A stretch of DNA of 64,000 nt from Marchantia polymorpha subsp. ruderalis (Eukaryota; Streptophyta; Marchantiopsida; Marchantiales; Marchantiaceae). The DNA is taken from NCBI GenBank assembly GCA_037833965.1, contig AP031354.1:20128001-20192000 (forward strand), written 5' to 3'. The notes under the pieces were generated by a model. The model was not told the DNA's origin. It was given only the letters and a program-made list of their open reading frames with translations, and made no database searches. Below, piece after piece: positions 54,598 to 64,000 of the stretch. Both the position numbers and the translations under genes were made by a program. How positions within the stretch are numbered: position 1 is the first letter of the stretch; each line of letters starts with the position of its first letter.

Positions 54598-56604
54598 TGT
54601 GGTACCCCACTTTTGGTAATTTTGAGGAAATTAAAACATTTTTGGAAAACTGTACACTGGCAGCAATGTAAATAGCCTTCGGTGCATCAAAATAGAGTGA
54701 ATTCGGAAGATCGCAGAGATTCTCGAGGAATCTCGTAGAATCTAGGAGTTGGGTGCAGCGGTGAGGACAGGCACCACCCTCCCTGCGAGCTCTGCAGTTA
54801 GGATCCCTACAGCGCAAGGCGCAAAATCCGCCTTCGGAGCTGCGTCCGGGCGGTAGGGAAATCCTTCATACTTAGGTCCACCCCCAAACGTCTTGACTTA
54901 GTTAGAGTCTCGTTGGAAAGAGCTCGATGCGCGGATTCCAACGAGCCCAAGAACGCCAACAACGGATATGGATTCCGGGAGTTATGAAGGTTGTAAGATA
55001 CTCAGCTCTTCGCATGCGCGCAGGCAGAGAAGTTTTGTCCTATGCGCGGACGAAGGAAGCTCGCCTGCGCACAGGCGAAATAGGGTTTGAGGTAGGCGCG
55101 AAGTTTGCCTACGCACAGGCGTGCGCCTGTGCACAGGCGCTTCGGCGTCGGCGGGAAATCCGCCTTGGGCCCTAGAAATGCGCCTTGTGAGGTAGAAATT
55201 GTACGGCGCCTTCTGCGCCAGCGCAGCGCCGCGGACGAGCAAGGAGCCGCCAGAATAGTAAAATCCGTACGGACCGTGCAGACTCCACGGACAGGACGGA
55301 TGGATGCGCTCTTGGACGGACGGAGTTGCGGCGGCGGAAGCGCCGACGAAGAGACAAGGAACGGACAGTCTGGACGGAGACGTTTGACCGCGGTCAACGC
55401 CTTGCGCGCCAGCGCATCGCCGCTGACGGACTTCGCCTGCGCACAGGCGAGCACCTGTGCACAGGAGGGTGAAGTTCCGCGCCGGCGGAGAATCCGCCGA
55501 GGAGTCCACCTGCGCGCAGGCGGGAGTTGAACTTTTGTCCGACGTGCGGACACACGCGCCGAGGCAGAAGAGGATTGGCTGAGGAGCGATACGAACGAGT
55601 GTACCGCGCAAGGCGGAAAATCCGCCTTCGGCGCTGCGCACCCATGTCCGCGGCATAGTACGCTCGCGGAGTTCAAATTCGTCAATTCGAGCGTGAGAGT
55701 TTAATCGGCGACGGCGAAGCATGAAGCCGCGCGTGAGAGCGGAGACCGTTTCAGCGTAGAGCCGGCGCGGCCATCAATTGAGTCGTCCTCCACGAGCAAG
55801 AAAGCAATGACCTTCGACCGGGCGGCGGAGAGCGTCCCATTCTTGAATTCGCGATTCCATTCTCTAGTGCGAGCTGCGCGCGTCCATCTGTTGGCTGCTA
55901 AGCATTCTCGACATCGCCGCGTAGAGGATTTCTTGGTGATTGAGGGAGAAGTGAGTGCGCGTGATTTGGAATTGAGGGCGATTAGAGTTTGCCGAGGAAG
56001 AAAGGAGCTCGAGCGGAGCGGAAGTAGAATGAGCGGGCGGGCGAACTCCAAGAACGCAATGACGAGACCGGGCCGATTGCGGATGCTGCCGCTCCGTCTA
56101 CCACAGAACGGGCTGCGCGCTTTCGAGGAGCGCCTGATAGCAAGAAAGCTTGATTTTTTGCCATGGGGATGGAACTACATCTGTGCGGATATGGTGCGCG
56201 AGTGGCTAGAGCCGCAGGGACCACCTTCGCGCGGATTGCGTCCGCATGTTGATCGGTGGACATTCCAAGATTGGGCGCAGGCATTGGGGAGATGTGCCGG
56301 CATGCCAGGGCACCTCCTCTTTGACAGTGAGAGCATCAAGGTGACCAAGCAGGAAGAGGCACAATTCGTGGAGCTGTTCAAGAACGGGAGGTCTACCAAG
56401 AATGGGTACAAGACCCGCGATTACAAGGATCGATTCCGCCGGACTTTGTCCGCGGCGCTGCTGCAATTACTGCAGCCACACCGCGCCTGCTACATCACAT
56501 TGTGGCAGGTCTCTTTTGTGGAGTGTGTCATCGAGGGAACTCCAATTCACTGGGCAAGCATCCTGCACAGGGTGATGCGACAGCACGCTTTTGAGGAGAA
56601 GGGG
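54598..56604 (+). mobile_element. Nested LTR level 5: family B LTR, 5' half
   Basis: Starts TGTGGTACCCCAC; the leader 54598-55806 is full of palindromes and has no gene. It is cut at 56604 by the right gypsy element (flank AGGGG). Confidence 0.85.
55807..56604 (+). pseudogene. Family B LTR reading frame, cut by the right element
   Basis: It is open and without stops from the ATG through the N-terminal domain (LRLPQNGLRAFEERLIARKL, FQDWAQALGRCAG, HWASILHRVMRQHAFEEKG) until the LTR start at 56605. The sequence after the interruption should lie beyond the window. Of the B copies this N-terminal part is the only one with no defect before its break. Confidence 0.85.
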
Positions 56605-57657
56605 TGTGGTAACACGCTTTTTGTTTTTTTTGCAGAATTTAAACAATTTTAGAAAACTAGTACCAAAGCAGTGTTTGTAGCTAGAGAAGGGTACGCTAAA
56701 TAGAGTGGATTGATGAGATCGTCACGAGGGCACAAAGAATCACGTAGTCGGATGTACCAACGCCAACGTCTTCGGCGCCTTCGGCAAAAGCTTCTTTTTG
56801 AGGTGTCTCTACTCACGCGCCTTTAGCGTATAAGGAAGCTACGCTTCCGGCGCAGACACCCCAGGAGGAGGTTTTGCTAAAGACGTCAGGAGAAGGGCCC
56901 GGACCTCTAAAGGCATCCGACCATGAGTGCGCCTTCGGCGAAGCGCCGCTAGCGCGGAAAGGGAAAACCTTCATAACAATCGGGATACACGGTAGATCCA
57001 GTTGGTTGAAGTTGCATTAGAAAGAGCTCGGGACGCTCGTTCTAACGAGTCCAAGAGCGCCGGAGATGGATCAGGAATGGAGAAGTTATGAGCGTCGGAG
57101 AACTCGTAGCCGGACATGCGCCGTTCGCGCTAGGGTTCACAGCCGGAAAGGATTCCCCGTACGCCCTCGGCGATGCGCCTTCGGCGGAATCACGCGCTCA
57201 CAGGAGGAAACCAACTCAGAGTCGGAAGCGCCCTTGGCGGCTGTTCATGGAAGGAAAGCGCCGGTCGGATGTACGCCTCCGACGTGGCGCTGACGGCCGG
57301 ATGCGCTGGCATGAGTTGCGCTGACGGATATGCGTTGGCAGCAACGAACGAGGCATAAAGGACAAAATAGGCGGTACGACTGCGCGCCGGCGTAATCCGC
57401 TCCGGCTGGATGTGCGCCTCCATCAAGGCGCCGACGGATAATGAACGCACCAGCGGCGACACACCTCCGGAGAAGGGCGGGTTAGGAAAAGACAACAGGG
57501 CCGACGTATACCCTGCAGCGGACTCGAGTCCGGAAGGTGGCGGCGGCGGGAGAATTCAACGTTTAAGCATGCGAATGCGCGCAATGCGGGGACGTGAATT
57601 CGCGCATGCAAAGGGCGAACCGTTAAGCCGTATAGCCGGCTGCGTACGTTGCAACCA

Positions 57658-57743
57658 GTAAGAACGTTGGACGTTCTTGAAATCGGAGAAGAAAAGACTG
57701 CGCTCCAGTCTCATTCTCTCATTCTTGACTTTGCGATTTCCAG
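57658..57743 (+). other. Candidate 86-nt intron in the LTR leader
   Basis: Begins GTAAGAACG, close to the plant 5' splice consensus, and ends with a pyrimidine-rich run and TTTCCAG. A CTTGACT near 57724 could be the branch site. It is retained at 28650-28735 and absent to the base at 4386/4387. It lies about 220 bp before the 851-codon frame, so it would be a 5' UTR intron of that message. Confidence 0.75.
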
Positions 57744-57960
57744 TTCCAAGATTACGCGGAAGGGCGGAGCGACCTGCAGTGAGAGTAGAGAGTGCGGAGA
57801 CGAGTTGCCCAAGGATCTTGGCGGACCTTGACAGAATTGGGAGTAGCGATCTTGAACGAGCGCAGAGAGAGTGAGCAGTCAGTGCTTGAGTGGCCGACGC
57901 GCAGTGGCGATTGTGAGAGAGTGAGCGAAAGGGAGAACGTTTGTGTGTGCAGGCAACGCA

Positions 57961-60516
57961 ATGTCGAAGGTTCCCCAACTGCGAGTGTCTCCACTCAGGG
58001 TGCCGCAGATCGGTCTACGCGCATTTCAAGATGTGCTGACGAGGCTGAAGCTCGATTTTCTCCTCTGGGGGTGGAATTGGACGTGTCCGGAGATGGTGCG
58101 CGAGTATCTGCAAGAGAGACACAAGCCTTCTCGCGGATTTCGCCCACACCCAGAGAGATGGGAAATTTGCAATTGGGCGCAGGTGTTGGGCAGGTGTGCC
58201 GGCGAGGAAGGGGATCTCCTCTTCGAGGCCGACAGCGTGAAAGTGTCCCAGGAGGAAGAAGTCTCTTACAATGAGCTCTTCAAGGTGGCTAGACATCCCA
58301 AGAACGGTTTCCGGACTCGGGATTACAAGGATCGATTGCGGAGAAATGTCGCGACAGCATTGCTGCAGATATTGCAGCCGACCAAGACCGCTTACATGCA
58401 TGGTTGGCAGGTAGAGTTCGTGGAGCTAGTGTTGTCAGGAGCTCCGGTGCATTGGGCACGACTCCTGTGGAAGGTGACGCGCCAACATGCGCAAGAAGAG
58501 AGGGGAGGAACGCTCAATCATCTATCGCCTTACTTAATCGTGTTTTACCGGGCGATGGGATGTTTGACGAATGCTGAGAAAACTCGGTTTCCGCAGCTGA
58601 GCCGGTCTTATCCAGGTAGATATTCGAGGGAGGCCGAAGTAGACACGGATCCGGACGAGGAACCTGCCAGTACGCCTCCGGCTCCGGCTCCAGCCAGAGC
58701 AGCAGAAGAACGGCGAAGTGAGCGCATTCCGCGCAAGCGGAAGTGGGATGAGAGACCTGAGGACAAGCAGCCGGAAGTACCAGCTGCGCCGACTCGTGGT
58801 CGGCCCACCCCCGAGCCTCACAGTCGACCAAAACAGAGGGCACGCAGAATGCCAACTGTTACTGAGGGGACCAGGCGAACTCCGCCCCGGCGGAATCTCA
58901 CCCAGGAAGAGATAATTGCTCAGGTCCTAGGGAAGACGGCAGAAACCTCTGCACAGAAGGCACCACGGCCTTCGGGAGGAGATGGACGGACTGACGACCG
59001 GCCGACTGCGAGTCGGATGACTGAAGGTCGACAAGCGGAAGGAAGGCCAACTGAACGGCGCGTTGAACCGAACAGCAGGCCGGAAGCGGAAGAGAGTTTG
59101 GCTGACGAGCCAACAATCCTTAGAGGGTCGTCTTCGGCGGAAGGCACTTCTGGAAGAACGCCCCCAACAAGCAGGCCAAGTGGAGTCAAGACGCGCAGGG
59201 TGTATCCGACTCCCAGTCGGACAACTGCTGGTCGGCCGACTGCGAGTTGGACAACAGAGAGTCAGCCGGATTCGCCGACTGCGAGACGGATGGAGCCAAC
59301 AACCAGTGTGCGGACGCCTTCGGCGGACGCACCTTCAGCAAGGACACCTTCCGCGCAGATTGCGCCGGAAGGACAGGCAGCAGAAGCGGGCGGTGCAAGA
59401 GTGACAAAAGTCACTACGGCGTCGACCCCTTCACAAACCGAAGATCGAGCCGGAACAGGGGCTCAAGCAGTGGGATCTCCCACTGCCCTGGATATTTTAG
59501 CAGGCAGTGGAGCAGCAGTCGCAGCAGAAGCTGCTGCGCGCCACAGTTCCAGGGAGTCGCCAAGGGATTCGGTGGCGACTGAAATCCTCGAGACTGAGGA
59601 TGAGACGAGCTCGGAAGAGCAAGAAGAGGATTCGGTGCAGAAAACGCCAACAGGGGTGCTGTGCGAACAGATAGTTCCACTCCTGCGATATCTGGATCGC
59701 AAGACATCCAAATACGCAAGTGCCTTAAAACCGCAGTCTTATGTGGAGACAATCAGGCGAAGGACGAGGAGCAAGGTGGCAAGGTGGGCCTCTAGATGCG
59801 GAGTATATGTGGATAGGAACACCGCCCTCCGACAACACCTGGCGGTCACTCAGAAGCTGTACCAAGCCTTGCAGCAGCAGAAGGAGGATGCGGCGACGAA
59901 GAGTCAGGCGGAGGCCGAACTAATACGGGCAAAGATCGAGTCGGAACTGCAGGAGGAGCGGAGACAGAACAAAGTCCTAGCAGCCGAGCTTGCGCGCCAG
60001 ACGCGCGCCTTAGAGGAAAGTCAACGAGCCCGCAAGGAGGATGAGGAGTTGTTGTGCAACTTGCAAACCGAGTGCTCGGATTTGAGGGCACAACGTGCGG
60101 ATTTAGAAATGCAGCTGGCAGAGGTGGAGAGCAGCTGCAGGGTACGAGGAGAGTTGGCGGCACGGGTGACTCGTTGTCTAAACGGATACACCCATTGGGA
60201 GGTGGCAGCTCAAGAGAGGGTCACACTCCGGGAGTTCGAGCTTCGGGCGGCGGCATTGACGGAGGGTGATAGTCGGAGTCGGCGGCGAGTGGCGAGAAAA
60301 TTAGAAACTTTCTTGTCGGGTGCGCGCGACACTATGGCGCACTTGCAGTCGGAAGTCACTGCAGCGCTCCGACGCCTGGGGTTACGCAGCCGGTCGGAAG
60401 ACTGGCAAGGTAGAGACAGTAAGCGGAGCAGTCCGGCGCGCAGGAGGCGCAGCACCGGATCTGCTGAGTGCAGTAGAGTAGTTTGGTTTCGCGCAGATGC
60501 TGCGAGTGGTAGATAG
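57961..60516 (+). CDS. LTR-encoded protein, 851 aa, unknown function (right copy)
   Basis: Intact and of the same length as 4605-7160, with only scattered substitutions. The start ATG follows CAGGCAACGCA and is the first of the conserved domain. Domain order as visible: Trp/Leu-rich conserved domain 1-225, acidic linker VDTDPDEEP about 227-235, low-complexity region with SRPTASR-like repeats to about 560, EQIVPLLRYLDRKTSKY about 565-580, coiled coil about 620-740, and a basic tail. No signal peptide or transmembrane segment is seen. Being in U3, it occurs in both LTRs of a complete element and could be translated from a message started in either. Retention of an open frame in two separate elements argues that it is used. 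Confidence 0.8.
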   Translation: MSKVPQLRVSPLRVPQIGLRAFQDVLTRLKLDFLLWGWNWTCPEMVREYLQERHKPSRGFRPHPERWEICNWAQVLGRCAGEEGDLLFEADSVKVSQEEEVSYNELFKVARHPKNGFRTRDYKDRLRRNVATALLQILQPTKTAYMHGWQVEFVELVLSGAPVHWARLLWKVTRQHAQEERGGTLNHLSPYLIVFYRAMGCLTNAEKTRFPQLSRSYPGRYSREAEVDTDPDEEPASTPPAPAPARAAEERRSERIPRKRKWDERPEDKQPEVPAAPTRGRPTPEPHSRPKQRARRMPTVTEGTRRTPPRRNLTQEEIIAQVLGKTAETSAQKAPRPSGGDGRTDDRPTASRMTEGRQAEGRPTERRVEPNSRPEAEESLADEPTILRGSSSAEGTSGRTPPTSRPSGVKTRRVYPTPSRTTAGRPTASWTTESQPDSPTARRMEPTTSVRTPSADAPSARTPSAQIAPEGQAAEAGGARVTKVTTASTPSQTEDRAGTGAQAVGSPTALDILAGSGAAVAAEAAARHSSRESPRDSVATEILETEDETSSEEQEEDSVQKTPTGVLCEQIVPLLRYLDRKTSKYASALKPQSYVETIRRRTRSKVARWASRCGVYVDRNTALRQHLAVTQKLYQALQQQKEDAATKSQAEAELIRAKIESELQEERRQNKVLAAELARQTRALEESQRARKEDEELLCNLQTECSDLRAQRADLEMQLAEVESSCRVRGELAARVTRCLNGYTHWEVAAQERVTLREFELRAAALTEGDSRSRRRVARKLETFLSGARDTMAHLQSEVTAALRRLGLRSRSEDWQGRDSKRSSPARRRRSTGSAECSRVVWFRADAASGR

Positions 60517-60549
60517 GATAGCGTAGTGCTAGTTAGGATCTTTTGAGAG

Positions 60550-60578
60550 TATAAAGTAGATCGAGGCGTTTTGCCTTG
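60550..60578 (+). promoter_or_regulatory. LTR TATA box and downstream stem-loop (right copy)
   Basis: TATAAAG at 60550-60556, then CGAGGC (60562-60567) and GCCTTG (60573-60578) pairing with one G-U. Transcription of the genomic RNA probably starts around here. Confidence 0.7.
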
Positions 60579-61494
60579 GGACTCTTCCAGTTTCGGAAGT
60601 GCAGATCAGGAACTCACTTTCTTGGCGTGTTTGTGCATTTTGGTCCTGGCACCACGTAGAGAAGCTGCAGCATAGCGAAGTTACCGTATGTTGTAGTTGA
60701 AGGCCTTCGGCTGAATGTTCAGAGCTAGCACCCGGTTAGAGACTTGAGTAGTGCGGATCTGCACCTGCGGGTGATTTCTGATGCTCAGAGCCGGCTGCGA
60801 GTTAGAGACTTGAACAGTTCCCCCTTACTCCTTCGAGTGACATATCCTGATTGTACTCCTACGGGAAGTTTCCCCTGAATGCCAATGTGAAGTTTCATTA
60901 CTTCGTGTAAACCTTGGTTTGTAATTCAGGTTGTGTGTGTGTTACTGGATCGTGTTTTCAGTAAGTTCTCAGTCGGGTCTGCACTCCCTGCGTTTTGTGT
61001 GATAGTCGAGGGTGACGTCCACGGCGTACGTAGAGGCTTCGTTCCGAAGTGAGAAGTCCAGTCCGGGTACCCCCGCTAGTTCCTGGCGGAAGGGCAGTAA
61101 AAGCCGGAGTGGGAGGCACTTCCTGCAGAACCTCTGAGTGAACTTGCGAGACACTTTCCTCCTGAAATCCGAAGCGGAGGTCCTGACCGACCTCCGAGTT
61201 GTGCTTTTTGCCAGTTTCAGGTGTGTGTGTGTGTGTTGAGTGACCAAGCTGTACCGTGCATCCTCCGAGCATCCTCCGAGTTGAGATCCTCCTCCGAGTC
61301 GAGCCTCCGAGTCGAGCACTGCAGTATTTCTGGGAGTGACAGTCGCCTAGAATTCAAACTCTACCAAAAGTCTGTTAAATGTGACACTTTTACTCTGTGT
61401 GTTGCCTCTGTCCCTGTGGGTTCGATCTTTTTACCACCATACTGCAGTTTTAGCCTTTGGTGGGTTATTACATAAGGAGCCGACAACTTCTTTT

Positions 61495-61512
61495 TGGCGC
61501 CGCTGCCGGGGA
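61495..61512 (+). other. Primer-binding site, tRNA-Asp type
   Basis: TGGCGCCGCTGCCGGGGA is the complement of the plant tRNA-Asp 3' end known from Athila-type elements, apart from one position that can pair as G-U. It starts 22 bp after the LTR end, a longer gap than usual. Confidence 0.85.
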
Positions 61513-61555
61513 CAGTGCGTCAACACCAGAAACCTTGAGCAGCAATGCTCGGTGA

Positions 61556-64000
61556 ATGTCGACGAGCGATAGTGTGGGAAACCTGAGTGCGAGAGCCACA
61601 CGGAAACTCCGTCGAGATTCAGAAAAAGCCGTGGAAACAAAACGGCGAACTAAAAAGAAGACTCCCGGTGAGGACTCTGCAGAAAGATCGCCATCACCGA
61701 CTACTGGAAGACAAAGGTGTTCCAGTTCACCTACCGAGAGCATTGAGCTAACGATTCTATTGGACATCCCTCCGACAGGAACTCTTCCTGAGTTTGGCCA
61801 ACCTAGGATCAGTCCGTCGACAGGATCACCGATGGCAGAACATCAAGCCAATCTCCGCCAGGTGTTTTCCCAACCTACCACCAAACATTCGTATCCAAGA
61901 TACACGGGAACGGGCGACGACGATGATGCAGATTCATACATAAAGCTCTTCGAGTCTGTCTCCATCGCCAATCGTGAGACCAGTGATGAAGACAGATTAC
62001 GAATCTTTCCTAGCCTGCTACGCAAACGAGCGCGTAGCTGGTACAACCATGAGAGCACCGACCCCACTGGCATCCGGACCTGGGCTCAGCTCAAGGAAAA
62101 GTTTCTGAAGCGGTTCCGCGAACTCGGATATGACAGTCGAGTTCTGACCCGGCTTCGAAATCTTCGACGCGAGCGGAAGGAGAATCTTCGAGACTACACT
62201 GAGAGATTCCAAGACCTCCTAGATCGAATTCCGAAGACAGGCCCGGGAGAACCGTATTCGGTACAACAGGCAGTGGATTGGTATGTGACAGGGCTCTCAA
62301 GAGAAATGGAGACCTTCTGTAGGAGAGGCAAGACTGACACAATCCAAGATGTGATAGCTTCCGCGGAGACCTTTGAGACGTCAACCCTTGACACTCGAAG
62401 ACGCGACCGACGGTCGACGAAGAAGAAGTCGCAAGGCGGACGTCGGAAGAGAAGGAACTCGCCTTCCTCGACAGAAGAATCAAGCTCCTCCGAATCAAGT
62501 TCTTCCTCGGAAGAGGAAGAGGACTCGTCATCTTCAGAAGAAGAAAGACGGAAGAAGAAACGCAGTGCGATCAAGAAGAAGGATCGAGGTAAGGGAATCC
62601 CAGTGAAGACTCAAGGGGACATCGCAGCCAAGGTAGACAACCTGGTGAAGAATTTTGCGGACCTGAAAGTTCATGTAGTGGGAGGCCAAGACCGACGTAA
62701 ATCACCTGCGAGACAACGAGCGAATCTCTGGTGTACTACGTGCGGACAGGTGGGACATGCCAACACGGAGTGCATGTCCGCGAGGCCATCTTACCCAGTG
62801 AATGCGGTCGAATGGGCACCACAGTGGGAGAACCCCATGTATTATGCTGAGCCGCCTATGTATTATGCTGAGCAGGTGGAGGACACCGCCTACTCGGTAC
62901 AGACAGCTCCAGCTACAACTCCGAACCCACCGGTGCATATACCGCGCTTTGTTCCGAGGGAAATGGCGGGTACACTCCCACCAAGACGCATGGCACCTCC
63001 AGGCAATCCCAACCGACCTCGACCACAATTCGATGGTTGCTACAACTGCGGAGACATGGGGCATTACGCGCCAAGTTGTCCCCACCCGAGGAGGCCAATG
63101 GGGTATGCACCATTGTGCAGCAATTGCAAGAAGTCCGGACATACAGCAGCTGAATGTGACCAGCCCCAAATCCCTAGGCCAGCCGTGCGTTTCGTATCAA
63201 CACCTGGCAAGGAAGAGGTGCAGGTCAACCAGGTAGAACTGAGTCTGGACCCAGCTGAAGAAAACGAAGTATGGCCAGAGGAAGAAGTAATGTGCGGTCG
63301 GGTAGAAACCCGAAGTTCGAAAAGGAGAGGAGAAGGCCATGAGGACACTCGCCGCCTCGAGCGTAGGGAAGAGAGGAGAAAGTCTAAAGAAGTTAGAGAA
63401 GGCCCGAGGAGAAGGCCGGGTACACCTCCGGCTATGAGAAACACCCAGCCGGAGCAGAACTCAGAAAAAGCGGACAGGTATTCAGAAGAGTTCCGGACTC
63501 GAGATTACCTTCCGGACATCAAAGATGAGGTGAGTCACCTCATCAAGGAAGCACTGGGCGCCGGAATGACATCCGACGACCGGAAGGCGGTTAGGCCACC
63601 TACACCCCTTCCGACCGCGAGTACAGGAAAGCTTCCGGCCGTGACTTCCAGTACTCCCTACGACATAGTGAAAGACATGGGGAGCCAGAGGGCAAATATT
63701 TCCTTCCACCAGTTGTTGGAAGACAATAAGACGTACAGGAGGATGCTGATGCTTTCGTTGCGCCGACCACGCAAACCCCGAAAAGAGAAACTTCCGGCTG
63801 TGTACAGAGTGGAAGGAGGAGACCTGGGACCTCCAGAGATCGAAGTAGAGATCGGAGGCTGCGTCATTCAGAAGGTACCAGTGGACTTCGGCTCGGGCGT
63901 GAATATCATGACCGAGGAGACAGCGAACTCCTTGGGGTTCCAGACCTTCGAGCCTACATCCCGAGTATTGCGACTGGCCGATCAAACACGCAGAATGCCA
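61556..64000 (+). CDS. gag: Ty3/gypsy Gag-protease (continues beyond window)
   Basis: Open for at least 815 codons from the ATG at 61556 to the edge. After a basic Ser/Thr-rich start, a capsid-type gag domain lies at about residues 95-270 (KRARSWYNHE, then the WAQLKEKFLKRF segment). A Lys/Arg and Ser/Glu-rich stretch follows (about 285-345). Three CCHC zinc knuckles (C-x2-C-x4-H-x4-C) begin at residues 393, 495 and 521; most gypsy Gags have one. The aspartic protease active site VDFGSG is at about residue 776-781, with Phe in place of the usual Thr/Ser. Gag and protease share one frame, so protease is made with every Gag. The RT part lies outside; the left element shows a UAG at the PR-RT border. 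Confidence 0.93.
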   Translation, partial: MSTSDSVGNLSARATRKLRRDSEKAVETKRRTKKKTPGEDSAERSPSPTTGRQRCSSSPTESIELTILLDIPPTGTLPEFGQPRISPSTGSPMAEHQANLRQVFSQPTTKHSYPRYTGTGDDDDADSYIKLFESVSIANRETSDEDRLRIFPSLLRKRARSWYNHESTDPTGIRTWAQLKEKFLKRFRELGYDSRVLTRLRNLRRERKENLRDYTERFQDLLDRIPKTGPGEPYSVQQAVDWYVTGLSREMETFCRRGKTDTIQDVIASAETFETSTLDTRRRDRRSTKKKSQGGRRKRRNSPSSTEESSSSESSSSSEEEEDSSSSEEERRKKKRSAIKKKDRGKGIPVKTQGDIAAKVDNLVKNFADLKVHVVGGQDRRKSPARQRANLWCTTCGQVGHANTECMSARPSYPVNAVEWAPQWENPMYYAEPPMYYAEQVEDTAYSVQTAPATTPNPPVHIPRFVPREMAGTLPPRRMAPPGNPNRPRPQFDGCYNCGDMGHYAPSCPHPRRPMGYAPLCSNCKKSGHTAAECDQPQIPRPAVRFVSTPGKEEVQVNQVELSLDPAEENEVWPEEEVMCGRVETRSSKRRGEGHEDTRRLERREERRKSKEVREGPRRRPGTPPAMRNTQPEQNSEKADRYSEEFRTRDYLPDIKDEVSHLIKEALGAGMTSDDRKAVRPPTPLPTASTGKLPAVTSSTPYDIVKDMGSQRANISFHQLLEDNKTYRRMLMLSLRRPRKPRKEKLPAVYRVEGGDLGPPEIEVEIGGCVIQKVPVDFGSGVNIMTEETANSLGFQTFEPTSRVLRLADQTRRMP

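Larger units (their letters stand above)
56605..61472 (+). mobile_element. Family A 5' LTR of the right gypsy element (4868 bp)
   Basis: Begins TGTGGTAACACGC and ends GGGTTATTACA, followed after 22 bp by the primer-binding site, so it is a genuine 5' LTR. It holds the conserved CTAAATAGAGTG block (56696-56707), the intron-like segment, the 851-codon frame, a TATA box and a (GT)n tract near 61221. Leader 56605-57960 and R-U5 (about 60580-61472) contain no other gene. Confidence 0.93.

Noticed and set aside
1..64000. tRNA or rRNA genes
   Set aside because: None recognised by eye; the only tRNA-related sequence is the primer-binding site at 61495. A tRNA scan would be needed to be certain.

Overview
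The window looks like nuclear DNA of a land plant. It combines a Ty3/gypsy retrotransposon whose polymerase motifs resemble the Ogre/Tat/Athila group, a primer-binding site matching plant tRNA-Asp, an Ac-like hAT DNA transposon, a cluster of F-box genes and a relic of an LRR receptor-like gene. The AT-rich host DNA contrasts sharply with the GC-rich LTR DNA. I cannot fix the clade; a non-seed plant is possible, but this is only an impression.

Layout. 1-8118: 3' half of a gypsy element (end of protease, RT-RNase H-integrase, polypurine tract, 4.78-kb 3' LTR). 8119-16322: host DNA with an intact F-box gene, an F-box pseudogene and an unidentified broken gene. 16328-39082: one 22.8-kb insertion flanked by the duplication ATTAA. 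It is a solo LTR of a second family (called B here) that was itself hit by a solo LTR of the first family (A) and by a hAT transposon with a perfect 8-bp duplication. The hAT in turn holds a 12.5-kb pile of broken A and B LTRs. 39083-49734: host DNA with the LRR relic, two intact F-box genes and one F-box fragment. 49735-56604: left halves of five successively nested LTRs, without their right halves. 56605-64000: 5' half of another family A element (4.87-kb LTR, primer-binding site, Gag-protease), running off the window at almost the same element position at which the window begins.

The most unusual feature is the LTR itself. Both complete family A LTRs carry an uninterrupted 851-codon reading frame. 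It lies upstream of the likely genomic-RNA TATA box, so in U3. It encodes a conserved N-terminal domain of about 225 residues, a long low-complexity region, and a coiled coil with a basic C-terminus. Family B LTRs encode a clearly related but broken protein. Upstream of this frame, two A copies hold an 86-bp GT...AG segment that is missing to the base in the third, as expected if a spliced RNA was reverse transcribed. The left element also has an in-frame UAG between protease and RT followed by CAACUA, the known leaky-stop context. A conserved stem-loop with one paired base change sits just behind the LTR TATA box.

The F-box loci share coding sequence, an upstream block of about 350 bp and 3' flanks, so they are a segmentally duplicated family that later LTR insertions pushed apart. 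No tRNA, rRNA or CRISPR features were seen.
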